Below, piece after piece: positions 46,601 to 54,723 of a stretch of DNA of 64,000 bases (its first letter is position 1; each line of letters opens with the position of its first letter). The translations under genes and the position numbers were made by a program. Below the pieces are notes generated by a model. It had not been told where the DNA came from and searched no databases. It worked only from the letters and a program-made list of their open reading frames with translations. This stretch comes from Cupriavidus sp. D384. Lineage in GTDB: Bacteria > Pseudomonadota > Gammaproteobacteria > Burkholderiales > Burkholderiaceae. The DNA lies in assembly GCF_001652915.1 (NCBI RefSeq), contig NZ_BBQI01000095.1, forward strand, positions 150,562 to 214,561, written 5' to 3'.

Positions 46601-47560
46601 CTACGGCTGCCCGGCCAGCCAGCCCGTCAGTGCTTCGGTCACGCCCTGGGCAAACGTGGCAAACACCGGCTCGCAGACAAAGCCCATGTGCGGCGTGACC
46701 ACCACGTCGCGGCGGCGGCGCAGCGGGTGATCGGGCGGCACGGGCTCCGTATCGAAAACGTCGAGTGCGGCCAGCGCCGGGCGCCCCTGATCCAGCGCGC
46801 GGGGCAAGGCATCCATGTCGACCAGCGCGGCGCGCGACGTGTTGACCAGGATCGCGTCGGGCCGCATCCGCGCCATCCGTTCGGCGTTGATCAGCTGGCG
46901 CGTCTCGCCGGCCGGCACCAGATGCAGGCTGACCACGCGCGAAGTTTGCAGCAGTTCGTCCAGGCTGACGGCCGTGGCGCCTTCCGCCGCCGCGCGCTCG
47001 GGCGTCATGTGCGGACTCCACGTCACCACCTCCATGCCGAACGCCTGGCCCACCCGCGCCACCCGCTTGCCGATCTCGCCCAGCCCCACCAGGCCCAGCC
47101 GCTGGCCATGCAGCACGCCGGGCAGCGCCAGGCTGTCGGTGGATCGCCAGCCCCCGGCACGCATCGTCGCCATCTGCGCCTCAAGCTGCCGCACGGCCGC
47201 CAGGATCAGCGTCCAGGTCATCTCGCACGTGCTTTCCTTCGACGGCCCCCAGTGGGTATTGGCGACCGGAATGCCGCGCGCCCGCAGCGCTTCGGTGTCG
47301 AGCGTATTGTTGCGCGTGCCCGTATAGACCACCAGCCGCAGCCGGCTGGCGATGGCCAGCGTGGCGGCGTCCAGCGGGGTGCGGTCGCGCACCAGCACCA
47401 GGACATCGGTGCCCTGAAGCACCGCCGCCAGCGCATCGCCACGCAGCGGATCGTGATGAAAGCTGACCTCGGCCTGGGCCTGGATGGCCGACCAGTCGGC
47501 CAGGCGCGCAAGCGCGCGCTCGTAATCGCCAAGGACCGTGATGCGGGGGCGGGCTGCCAT
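46601..47560 (-). CDS. D-isomer-specific 2-hydroxyacid dehydrogenase
   Basis: A 319-residue NAD(P)-dependent dehydrogenase of the D-2-hydroxyacid/phosphoglycerate dehydrogenase type. The Rossmann loop is LVGLGEIGKRVARVG. The catalytic residues are in NTSRAALVD (Arg), FDTEPVPPDHP (Glu) and VTPHMGF (His). The start at 47560 gives MAARPRITVLGDYE, which begins the substrate domain; an upstream ATG adds 37 residues of non-family sequence. The substrate is unknown, and it is not evidently linked to its neighbours. Confidence 0.92.
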   Translation of the reverse strand: MAARPRITVLGDYERALARLADWSAIQAQAEVSFHHDPLRGDALAAVLQGTDVLVLVRDRTPLDAATLAIASRLRLVVYTGTRNNTLDTEALRARGIPVANTHWGPSKESTCEMTWTLILAAVRQLEAQMATMRAGGWRSTDSLALPGVLHGQRLGLVGLGEIGKRVARVGQAFGMEVVTWSPHMTPERAAAEGATAVSLDELLQTSRVVSLHLVPAGETRQLINAERMARMRPDAILVNTSRAALVDMDALPRALDQGRPALAALDVFDTEPVPPDHPLRRRRDVVVTPHMGFVCEPVFATFAQGVTEALTGWLAGQP

Positions 47561-47638
47561 GTCTGTCTCCGGGACGGGATCTGGACAGGCATCATCGCGG
47601 GAACCGGGCCCGCTGTGAATTGCAAAATTGCTTTGGAT

Positions 47639-47670
47639 TGATGCACGCGCCGCATCAACGGCGCGCATCA
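47639..47670 (-). terminator. Hairpin downstream of sulP
   Basis: Arms CGCGCCG / CGGCGCG (47646-47652, 47659-47665) extended by TGATG / CATCA across a 2-base bulge, with loop CATCAA, form a stable stem about 30 bases past the sulP stop. The minus-strand tail has only short T-runs (CAATTTTGC). It could end sulP transcription. Confidence 0.4.
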
Positions 47671-47701
47671 CGGCAGATCCCGGAGCAACATCGCTCCATC
47701 G

Positions 47702-49444
47702 TCATTCCTCCAGCTTCCGGGCGCCGATACTGGTCATATAGTCGTCCACCGCGCTACCCACCGTGGGATGGAAGCAAGCGTTGGGGAAAGTCTCGGTCAG
47801 CTCGAAGCGCCGGAGCTTGTCGCGAACCGGGTCCTTCATTTCCGCGAAATGCAGTGCCACGCCGTTCTCGGCCAGGTTCTGGCTCAGTTCGCGCAGCATG
47901 TCGGCCGACGTGACGTCGACGCTGGTCACCGGCTCGGCCGCCACCACCACCCAGCGCACCGGCTTCGGCGCGGCCTCCACGGCTTCTGTCAGCCGCTGCT
48001 GGAACAGTTCGGCATTGGCGAAGAACAGCGGTGCGTCCCAGCGGAACAGCACCAGCCCGTCGATCAGCGCCGCATGCGGATAGCGCTTCAGGTCGTGATA
48101 GCCGCGCAGGCCCGGCACGCGGCCCAGCACCGCAAAGTGCGGCCGCCAGCCGTCCCACAGGAACTCGATCACGGCAAGTACCACGGCCAGGCAAATCCCC
48201 GGAATCGTGCCGAACACGGCCACCGCCGCAAAGCACAGCATCGACAGCCAGAACTCCCACTGCTGGATGCGATAGATGCGCTGCAGATCCTTGAACTCGA
48301 ACAGGCCGATGGCCGCGGCGATCACCACGGCGGCCAGCGCGCTGTTGGGCAGGTAGCGCAGCAGGTTGGGCGCCACCAGCAACAAGGCCGCCACGGCAAT
48401 GGCGCCCACCACGCCGGTCAGCTGCGTGCGGGCGCCGGCCGCCTCGGCCACCGGCGTGCGCGACGCGCTGCTGCTGATCGGAAACCCCTGGAACAGCCCG
48501 GCCGCCAGGTTGGCTACGCCCAGCCCCACCATCTCCTGGTTCGGATCCACGCGCGTATGGGTGCGTGCGGCATAGGTGCGCGACAGCACGCTCGTGTCGG
48601 CAAACGCAATCAGCGCCACGGCGCAGCCGCCCAGCACGATCCGGACGATATCGACGCCGCTGAACCACGGCAGCGCGAACACCGGCAGCCCCTGCGGGAT
48701 CTCGCCCAGCACCTTCACCCCCTGGGTATCCAGCCGGAACACGCTGACCGCCAGGGTCGCCAGCACCACGGCGATCAGGATGCCCGGCACGCGCTCGAAG
48801 CGCTTGAGGAACAGGATCAGCACCAGGCTGACCGCGCCCACCGCGAAGCTGTACCAGTTGGTCTTGCCATCGGCAATGGCCTGCGCCAGCCACCACAACT
48901 CGCGCAGCGGCCCGGCATCGTCGATCTTGATCGCGAACAGCTTCGGCAGCTGGCTGACCAGCACTGTCAGCGCGATGCCATTCATATAGCCGTAGCGGAT
49001 CGGCTTGGACAGCAGCTCGGTAATGAAGCCCAGCCGCAGCAGGCCCAGCACGATGCAGAACAGGCCCGCGACGATAGCCATCAGGCTGGCGGTGGCAACG
49101 GCGCGCATCGGGTCGCCGCCGGACATGCCCAGCACCACGGCCAGGATCGGGGCCGCCAGCGCCGAATCCGGCCCCAGCACCAGGATCCGGCTCGGCCCGA
49201 ACAGCGCGTAGGCCAGCAGCGGGATGATCGTCGCATACAGCCCGTACACGCCGGGCACGCCCGACGCCTCGGCGTAGGCGATGCCCACCGGTACCAGCAT
49301 GGTCGTCAGGACCAGCCCGGCAGCCAGGTCGCGAGGCAGCCAGGCGGCCTCGTAGGTGCGCAGCATCGCCAGTCCGGGCAACCAGCGCAGCCAATGCGGG
49401 GCCGGTGCGTGGGCAGGGGTGGGAGTAGGCGCGGTGGATGCCAT
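47702..49444 (-). CDS. SulP-family anion transporter with STAS domain
   Basis: A 580-residue SLC26/SulP carrier. The first membrane helices carry the signature AGLVLTTMLVPVGIAYAEASGVPGVYGLYA (given here as a region near residues 34-64). A core of ten or more helices follows, with FSGVDIVRIVLGGCAVALIAFAD near the middle of the protein, and a cytoplasmic STAS domain lies at about 450-560. SulP proteins move sulfate, bicarbonate or dicarboxylates; no carbonic anhydrase is adjacent, so the substrate is open. The ATG at 49444 yields a Pro/Ala-rich N-terminal tail typical of the family. Confidence 0.9.
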   Translation of the reverse strand: MASTAPTPTPAHAPAPHWLRWLPGLAMLRTYEAAWLPRDLAAGLVLTTMLVPVGIAYAEASGVPGVYGLYATIIPLLAYALFGPSRILVLGPDSALAAPILAVVLGMSGGDPMRAVATASLMAIVAGLFCIVLGLLRLGFITELLSKPIRYGYMNGIALTVLVSQLPKLFAIKIDDAGPLRELWWLAQAIADGKTNWYSFAVGAVSLVLILFLKRFERVPGILIAVVLATLAVSVFRLDTQGVKVLGEIPQGLPVFALPWFSGVDIVRIVLGGCAVALIAFADTSVLSRTYAARTHTRVDPNQEMVGLGVANLAAGLFQGFPISSSASRTPVAEAAGARTQLTGVVGAIAVAALLLVAPNLLRYLPNSALAAVVIAAAIGLFEFKDLQRIYRIQQWEFWLSMLCFAAVAVFGTIPGICLAVVLAVIEFLWDGWRPHFAVLGRVPGLRGYHDLKRYPHAALIDGLVLFRWDAPLFFANAELFQQRLTEAVEAAPKPVRWVVVAAEPVTSVDVTSADMLRELSQNLAENGVALHFAEMKDPVRDKLRRFELTETFPNACFHPTVGSAVDDYMTSIGARKLEE

Positions 49445-49639
49445 GGGACCCTTTTTGTGGAAATGACACGCCGGAGATCGGTGTGATTCAGCATAGGTCC
49501 CGGGTGCGCCAAAGCAAGGCCGCGCCTGCGGCGAAAACAACAGTCAGTGCGGACCATCGCGCAATCGGTGTGCACTGCACAAAAATGGATGGTGCAGCAC
49601 TGCCGCGACCCCTGATCCGTCGGGCGGGCGATCGACGAC

Positions 49640-49671
49640 GCCCCGGCCTTGCCACTCTCCCCGGCCGGGGC
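49640..49671 (-). terminator. Inverted repeat at the end of the Ugp-like operon
   Basis: Perfect 9-bp arms GCCCCGGCC / GGCCGGGGC separated by 14 bases begin four bases after the permease stop at 49675. No T-run follows. The remaining bases up to 49445 show no gene or clear site apart from the expected sulP promoter area. Confidence 0.5.
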
Positions 49672-49674
49672 TTG

Positions 49675-50484
49675 TCACTTGACGCCGGCCTGCATGAACG
49701 ACTGCATGAACTGCCGCTGGAACAACAGGAAGGCCAGCACCAGCGGTCCCACACACAGCAGCGTGCCGGCGGACAGCACGCCCCAGTCGACACCGGTCTC
49801 GGGCGCGGCGAACAGTGCCATGCCCACCGTGACCGGCCGGCTGGCCTCGGTCTGCGTGACCACCAGCGGCCACAGGAAGTTGTTCCAGTGATAGCTGACC
49901 GACACCAGCGCGTACGCCAGGTAAGTCGGCCGAGCCAGCGGCACGTAGACCTTCAGCAGGATGCCCAGCCGCCCTACGCCCTCGATGCGCGCGGCGTCCT
50001 CCAGTTCCTGCGGCACCGTCATGAAGGTCTGGCGCAGCAGGAAGATGCCGAAGGCGCTGGCGATATAGGGCAGCGCCACGCCCAGCCAGGTGTCCACCTG
50101 GCCCGCACGGGCGATGGTCAGGTAGTTCTCGGTGATCAGCACTTCTGGCATCACCATCAGTTGCAGCAGCACCAGGCCGAACACCGCGCCACGGCCAGCA
50201 AACTGCATCCGCGCCAGGGCGTAGCCGGCCAGCGTACAGACCGTCAGCTGCAGCACCAGCAGCAGCGTGACGATGCAGACGGTGTTGACCAGATAGCGCG
50301 CGAACGGCGCCACGCTCCAGGCTTGCGGAAAGTTGTCCAGACCCCACGGCGTCTGCAGGCTCAGCCGCATCGCCTCGCCGCCGGGGTGAAAGGCGCCCCA
50401 GCACAGCAACAGCAACGGCGAGATCCACAGCAGGCCGGCCACGGCGCCGGCAACGGGTAGCAAGGCAGCGCGAAGGAAGGTCAT
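49675..50484 (-). CDS. Carbohydrate/glycerophosphate ABC importer permease (UgpE-like)
   Basis: A 269-residue permease of the MalG/UgpE type with six predicted helices. The cytoplasmic EAA loop reads EELEDAARIEGVGRLGILLKVYVPLARPTY-like (about residues 155-185). It overlaps the partner permease gene by four bases. A longer open frame extends upstream but lies inside the partner gene, and MTFLRAALLPVAG is the natural start. It is the last gene of the operon; no ugpQ phosphodiesterase follows. Confidence 0.9.
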   Translation of the reverse strand: MTFLRAALLPVAGAVAGLLWISPLLLLCWGAFHPGGEAMRLSLQTPWGLDNFPQAWSVAPFARYLVNTVCIVTLLLVLQLTVCTLAGYALARMQFAGRGAVFGLVLLQLMVMPEVLITENYLTIARAGQVDTWLGVALPYIASAFGIFLLRQTFMTVPQELEDAARIEGVGRLGILLKVYVPLARPTYLAYALVSVSYHWNNFLWPLVVTQTEASRPVTVGMALFAAPETGVDWGVLSAGTLLCVGPLVLAFLLFQRQFMQSFMQAGVK

Positions 50485-51365
50485 CGGTAGTGGACGCGAT
50501 TGCGGGACAGCCAGAACTGGATCGCCGAGCACAGCGCCAGAAGCGCCAGCAGCACGATGGTCAGCGCAGCGGCATAGTTCGCGTCCTGGAACTTGAACGC
50601 GATCTCGTACAGGTAGTACAGCAGCAGCGTGCTGGCGTTGTTGGGGCCGCCGCGCGTCAGCACGAACAGGTGGTCGACCAGCTTGAACGCATTGATCAGC
50701 GCGTTGACCACCACGAACAGCGTGGTCGGCGCCAGCAGCGGCAGCACCACATGGCGCAGCCGGTACCAGGCCGACGGCGCCTCCAGCCGCGCGGCATCGA
50801 GCTGCTCGGTGGAAATGGACTGCAGCGCGGCCAGGTAGAAGATCATGAAGAAGCCCGCCTCTTTCCAGATGGTGACCACCATCAGCGCGGGCAGCACCGT
50901 ATCGACGTCGCCCAGCCAGTTGCGTCCGGCAATGCCCACCCACGCCAGCAGCCGGTTCAGCAGGCCGATATCGGGCGCGTAGAAGAACAGCCAGACATTG
51001 GCGGCGGCCACCATCGGCAGCATGGTCGGGGTGAAGAACGCCAGCCGCAGCAGGCCGCGCCCCGCGTAGCGCTGGTTGACCCACAGCGCCATCGCCAGCG
51101 CCAGCACCACCGACACCGGCACGGTCACCAGCGCATACCAGAGGTTGTTGCGCACGGCCTGGCGGAACACGGGGTCGTCCATCAGCGCCGCGAAATTGTC
51201 GAAGCCCGCGAACGCGGGCGGGATGCCGGGGGCCTGCATCTGCACGCTATGCCAGAGACTGCCCACGATCGGCCAGTAGGTGAACGCGGCCAGCAGCACC
51301 AGCGCCGGCAACAGCATCAGCCAGGCTTGCGCGGCATGGCCGGAGGAAGGGATTCTGGCTTTCAT
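50481..51365 (-). CDS. Carbohydrate/glycerophosphate ABC importer permease (UgpA-like)
   Basis: A 294-residue MalF/UgpA-type permease with six membrane helices. Landmarks are LMLLPALVLLAAFTYWPIVGSL at the first helix and an EAA loop EQLDAARLEAPSAWYRLRHVVLP near residues 180-203. It forms the heterodimeric channel with the next gene. It begins 105 bases after the binding-protein gene ends, the only notable gap in the operon. Confidence 0.9.
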   Translation of the reverse strand: MKARIPSSGHAAQAWLMLLPALVLLAAFTYWPIVGSLWHSVQMQAPGIPPAFAGFDNFAALMDDPVFRQAVRNNLWYALVTVPVSVVLALAMALWVNQRYAGRGLLRLAFFTPTMLPMVAAANVWLFFYAPDIGLLNRLLAWVGIAGRNWLGDVDTVLPALMVVTIWKEAGFFMIFYLAALQSISTEQLDAARLEAPSAWYRLRHVVLPLLAPTTLFVVVNALINAFKLVDHLFVLTRGGPNNASTLLLYYLYEIAFKFQDANYAAALTIVLLALLALCSAIQFWLSRNRVHYR

Positions 51366-51470
51366 GATGTCGGCGCCGGGCCTGTCCCCAGGGATGGGCC
51401 CGGCCAGGCAGGAAATCGTGCGAAAGATCGGGGAACGGAAGAGCCGGCCGCGGGGCCGGCTCCCCGGTCA

Positions 51471-52757
51471 TCAACGCTGGTACGGCTTCAGCACGCGGTC
51501 GGCCTGCGCCTGCGCGCCGGCCAGTGCGGCCTTGGGCTCCTGCTGCCCGGCGATGGCCGACTGCAGCGCGTCTTCCAGCAGCTTGCGCACGCGGCCAGCC
51601 TGGTGCGTCGACAGCTCGGCGGTAGCCACCCCCAGCTGGTCACGCGCCACCAGCGACTGCGGCACCTTCGCGGCGTAGTCCTTCAGCGTCGGCGTCTCAT
51701 AGCTGGCCGGGCTCACGCCCATGTAGCCGGTTGCCACGCTCCACTGCGCCGAACGCTCGGGCGCGGTCAGGAACTTGATCAGGCGGAACGCGGCGCGCTG
51801 CTCGGCATCGCTGCCGCTCTTGAACAGGTAGAAGTTGCCGCCGCCCGTGGGCGAGCCCGGCTCGGTGTTGCCGGGCAGCGGCGCCACGCCGACGTCAAAC
51901 CTGGCTTCCTTCAGCACGGCCGTCAGGTTGCCGGTGGAGTGCCACATCATCGCGGTCTTGCCTTCGACGAAGTTCTGGCGCAGCGTGCCCCATTCGATCA
52001 GGCCCTTCGGGCTGACGCCGTCCTTCGACAGCGACGTCCAGTACTCCAGCGCCTGCACCGCCTTGGGCGCATCGAACGTGGTGTGCGTGCCAGCCGGGTT
52101 CATCAGCGTCTGGCCGTTCTGCTTCGCCAGCGCGCCGAACATCCAGTAGGCGTAGCCCGTGGACGGGATCATCACGCCCCAGCGGCTGGTGTTGCCGCCG
52201 TCACGCTTCACCAGCCTGGCAGCGGCCTCGCGCATCTCGGTCCACGAACGCGGCGGCTGATCCGCGTTCAGGCCAGCCTGGCGGAATGCGTCCTTGTTGT
52301 AGAACATGACGATGGTCGAACGCTGGAACGGAATGCCCCAGGTCTTGCCGTCGGCGCGGCCGTTGTCCATCAGGCCCGGATAGAAGCTCTTCAGCCAGGC
52401 CTTGTCCTCGGCCGTGGTGGCGAAGTCATCGAACGGGCGGATCACGCCCAGGTCTTTCAACTCATGCAGGTCGATCGAGAACAGCACCGACGTCTGCACC
52501 GGCGTGCCGGCCTTCAGCGCAGCCAGCGCCTTGGTGCGCGCATCGTCGTAGTTGCCCGCGTAGATGGCGTTGACCTTGACGTCGGGGTTGGCCTGCTCGA
52601 ACTCGCCGACCAGCTTGTCCACGACCTGCGTCAGCGGGCCGCCAACCGAGACCGGGTAGTACATCGTGACCTGCGTGGGCGCCGCACTGGCCGCCAGCGA
52701 CGCGAAGCAACTAAGGGTGCCGAGCGCGACGGCCAGGCATCGGGTCTTGAACGACAT
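51471..52757 (-). CDS. ABC importer periplasmic binding protein (UgpB-like)
   Basis: A 428-residue family 1 binding protein with a signal peptide (about residues 1-25, ASLAASAAP). It has family phrases such as TMYYPVSVGGPLTQVVDKLVGEFE, WGIPFQRSTIVMFYNKDAFR and GGGNFYLFKSG. This resembles UgpB, which binds sn-glycerol-3-phosphate or glycerophosphocholine, rather than maltose-type proteins. The regulator and operator of the operon point the same way, but substrate identity is inference. Confidence 0.9.
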   Translation of the reverse strand: MSFKTRCLAVALGTLSCFASLAASAAPTQVTMYYPVSVGGPLTQVVDKLVGEFEQANPDVKVNAIYAGNYDDARTKALAALKAGTPVQTSVLFSIDLHELKDLGVIRPFDDFATTAEDKAWLKSFYPGLMDNGRADGKTWGIPFQRSTIVMFYNKDAFRQAGLNADQPPRSWTEMREAAARLVKRDGGNTSRWGVMIPSTGYAYWMFGALAKQNGQTLMNPAGTHTTFDAPKAVQALEYWTSLSKDGVSPKGLIEWGTLRQNFVEGKTAMMWHSTGNLTAVLKEARFDVGVAPLPGNTEPGSPTGGGNFYLFKSGSDAEQRAAFRLIKFLTAPERSAQWSVATGYMGVSPASYETPTLKDYAAKVPQSLVARDQLGVATAELSTHQAGRVRKLLEDALQSAIAGQQEPKAALAGAQAQADRVLKPYQR

Positions 52758-52776
52758 GAACGCTCCTAGTGGAAAG

Positions 52777-53781
52777 TCAGGGTAAAGCGGTGGACAAAAC
52801 GTTGGAGGCCGCCGGCGCCGCGTCCAGCGTAAAACGATGCTCGCGCGCTGCCGGCCACTGCAGCATCAGGCTGGCGCCGGGTGCCGGGGCCACGCGGCCC
52901 GTGTGGCGCACCAGCAGCGGCTGGTCATGCAGCCGCACTTCGATCAGCGTGTCGGCGCCGTGGTATTCGGAGCGGACCACCTCTGCCGCATGTCCTGCGC
53001 CCAGTTCGATGTGTTCGGGCCGCACGCCCAGCCAGTGATCGGCGCCCGGCAGCCGGATCAGGTTCATCGGCGGCTGGCCGATAAAGCGCGCCACCACCGG
53101 CGTGGCCGGTTGCTCGTACAGTTCCGTGGGCGTGCCGGTCTGGGCGATCTGTCCCTGGTGCATCAGCACGATGCGGTCGGCCATGCTCATCGCCTCGACC
53201 TGGTCATGCGTGACATAGACCACCGTCAGGCCAAGCTGCTGCTGGAGCTTGCGCAGTTCCGCACGCATTTCCGCGCGCAGCTGTGCGTCGAGGTTCGACA
53301 GCGGCTCGTCCATCAGGCAAAGCGGGTGTTGCGACACGATGGCACGCGCCAGCGCCACGCGCTGCTTCTGCCCGCCCGACAGCGCCGCGGGCTTGCGCGC
53401 CAGCAGCGCGCCCAGCCCCAGCAGGTCGGCGGCGTGCTGCAGCCGGCGCGCCTGCTCGTCGCGCGCCACCTTGCGGGCGCGCAGCCCGAACAGGATGTTG
53501 TCGGCCACGCTCAGGTGCGGAAACAGCGCGTACGACTGGAACACCATGCTCAGCATGCGCTGCGCGGGCTCCAGCGCGGTGACATCGCGCCCGTCCAGAT
53601 GGATGCGGCCGGCGCTGGGCAGGTCCAGCCCGGCAATCAGGCGCAGCAGCGTGGTCTTGCCACAGCCCGACGCGCCCAGCAGCGCGATAAACTCGCCGCG
53701 TTCGATGTCCAGATCGATGCCGCGCAGCACCACGTGGTCGCCGAAGCGCTGCTGCAGCTGTTCGAGTCGCAGATAGGCCAT
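52777..53781 (-). CDS. ABC importer ATPase (UgpC/MalK-like)
   Basis: A 334-residue ATPase with Walker A GASGCGKT at 36-43, signature LSGGQKQRVALARA near 131-144 and Walker B LMDEPLSNLDAQLR. The C-terminal TOBE/OB region (about residues 235-334) includes FIGQPPMNLIRLPGADHWLGVRPEHIELG, the FIGSPxMN pattern of UgpC/MsmK proteins. The first ATG that gives the family start MAYLRLEQL is at 53781. It precedes the binding-protein gene by 19 bases. Confidence 0.92.
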   Translation of the reverse strand: MAYLRLEQLQQRFGDHVVLRGIDLDIERGEFIALLGASGCGKTTLLRLIAGLDLPSAGRIHLDGRDVTALEPAQRMLSMVFQSYALFPHLSVADNILFGLRARKVARDEQARRLQHAADLLGLGALLARKPAALSGGQKQRVALARAIVSQHPLCLMDEPLSNLDAQLRAEMRAELRKLQQQLGLTVVYVTHDQVEAMSMADRIVLMHQGQIAQTGTPTELYEQPATPVVARFIGQPPMNLIRLPGADHWLGVRPEHIELGAGHAAEVVRSEYHGADTLIEVRLHDQPLLVRHTGRVAPAPGASLMLQWPAAREHRFTLDAAPAASNVLSTALP

Positions 53782-53827
53782 GGGATTCAGGAAGAAAGGC
53801 GCGCGGCGCGGCGGCAGTGACGGGGGC

Positions 53828-54595
53828 TCAGCACAGGTGCAGCGCCACGCCGGCGCGCTCGCACAGGCCCGGCAGCGCCGGCAGCGCGTCGGTGGCCTCG
53901 GAGTCGGTGAACAGGTGATCGATCTGGTCCAGGCCGGCCACCCGGCAGGGCGCATTGCGCAGGCACTTGCTGCTGTCGGCCAGCAGCACGCGCAAATGGC
54001 TGTGCGACAGCAGCACCTGGCTCAACTCGGCCTCCTCGGGCTGGAATTCGTAGAACGTGCCATCCGCGTCGATGCCGGCCGCGCTGCAGATCGCCACATG
54101 CGCCCGAAAACGTCGTACAAAGTCCAATGTGGCACTGCCCATCACATCGAAATCACCGGCACGCAGCCGGCCGCCGGCCACCCAGGTTTCGATGCGCGGC
54201 TTGTCCGCCAGCGCATGCACGGCGCCTAGGTTGTTGGTGATCACGCGCAGCGGCAGGTCGTCCGGCAGGGCACGCGCAAAGTCGGCCACGGTGGTGCCGT
54301 AGCCCAGGAAGACCGTGGCGTCGGCCTCGACCATGCCGATCGCCACCTCGGCAATGCGCCGCTTGCGCTCGACATGCGCGGTGCTGCGTTGCAGGTAGCT
54401 GATGTTGTGCTGGCTGGCCGGCAGGCTCAGCCCACCGTGCATCCGGCGCGCCAGCCCCTGCACGCTCAGTTCATTGATATCGCGCCGGATGGTCTGGCTG
54501 CTGACGCCGAAACGGCTCGCCAGTTGTTCGGTACTGAGGTAGCCGGCATCATTCAGCCAGCCGAAGATTTCACGTTGCCGCGGGGTCAGACTCAT
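53828..54595 (-). CDS. DeoR/GlpR-family transcriptional regulator
   Basis: A 255-residue repressor with a DeoR helix-turn-helix (residues 1-57, TEQLASRFGVSSQTIRRDIN) and a C-terminal sugar-phosphate sensor domain with the VFLGYGTTVADFARAL and ITNNLGAVHAL motifs. It is the first gene of the ABC operon, 46 bases before the ATPase gene. A GlpR-like operator lies 22 bases upstream of its start. It probably represses the operon until a phosphorylated ligand such as glycerol-3-phosphate binds. Confidence 0.92.
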   Translation of the reverse strand: MSLTPRQREIFGWLNDAGYLSTEQLASRFGVSSQTIRRDINELSVQGLARRMHGGLSLPASQHNISYLQRSTAHVERKRRIAEVAIGMVEADATVFLGYGTTVADFARALPDDLPLRVITNNLGAVHALADKPRIETWVAGGRLRAGDFDVMGSATLDFVRRFRAHVAICSAAGIDADGTFYEFQPEEAELSQVLLSHSHLRVLLADSSKCLRNAPCRVAGLDQIDHLFTDSEATDALPALPGLCERAGVALHLC

Positions 54596-54617
54596 CGACG
54601 CTCGTTCGCTCACTTTG

Positions 54618-54635
54618 CATGTTCGAACGAAAATG
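54618..54635. promoter_or_regulatory. GlpR-type operator
   Basis: CATGTTCG-AA-CGAAAATG is an inverted repeat with one mismatch between arms. It closely fits the known GlpR half-site pattern WATKYTCGWW. It lies just upstream of the DeoR/GlpR-family gene and supports autoregulation. Confidence 0.65.
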
Positions 54636-54669
54636 TAAGCGCGTGAGATGACGCTTCCGTGACAGTTCC

Positions 54670-54686
54670 CCCCTCCCCGCGAGGGG
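54670..54686 (-). terminator. Hairpin after the TonB-dependent receptor gene
   Basis: A 6-bp CCCCTC / GAGGGG stem with a 5-base loop lies about 38 bases past the receptor stop codon. No clear T-run follows on the minus strand. It may end the receptor transcript before the divergent regulator promoter. Confidence 0.4.
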
Positions 54687-54723
54687 TTCGTGTCCGGTGT
54701 CGCAGCCCGCGCCTGTGGCCGCC

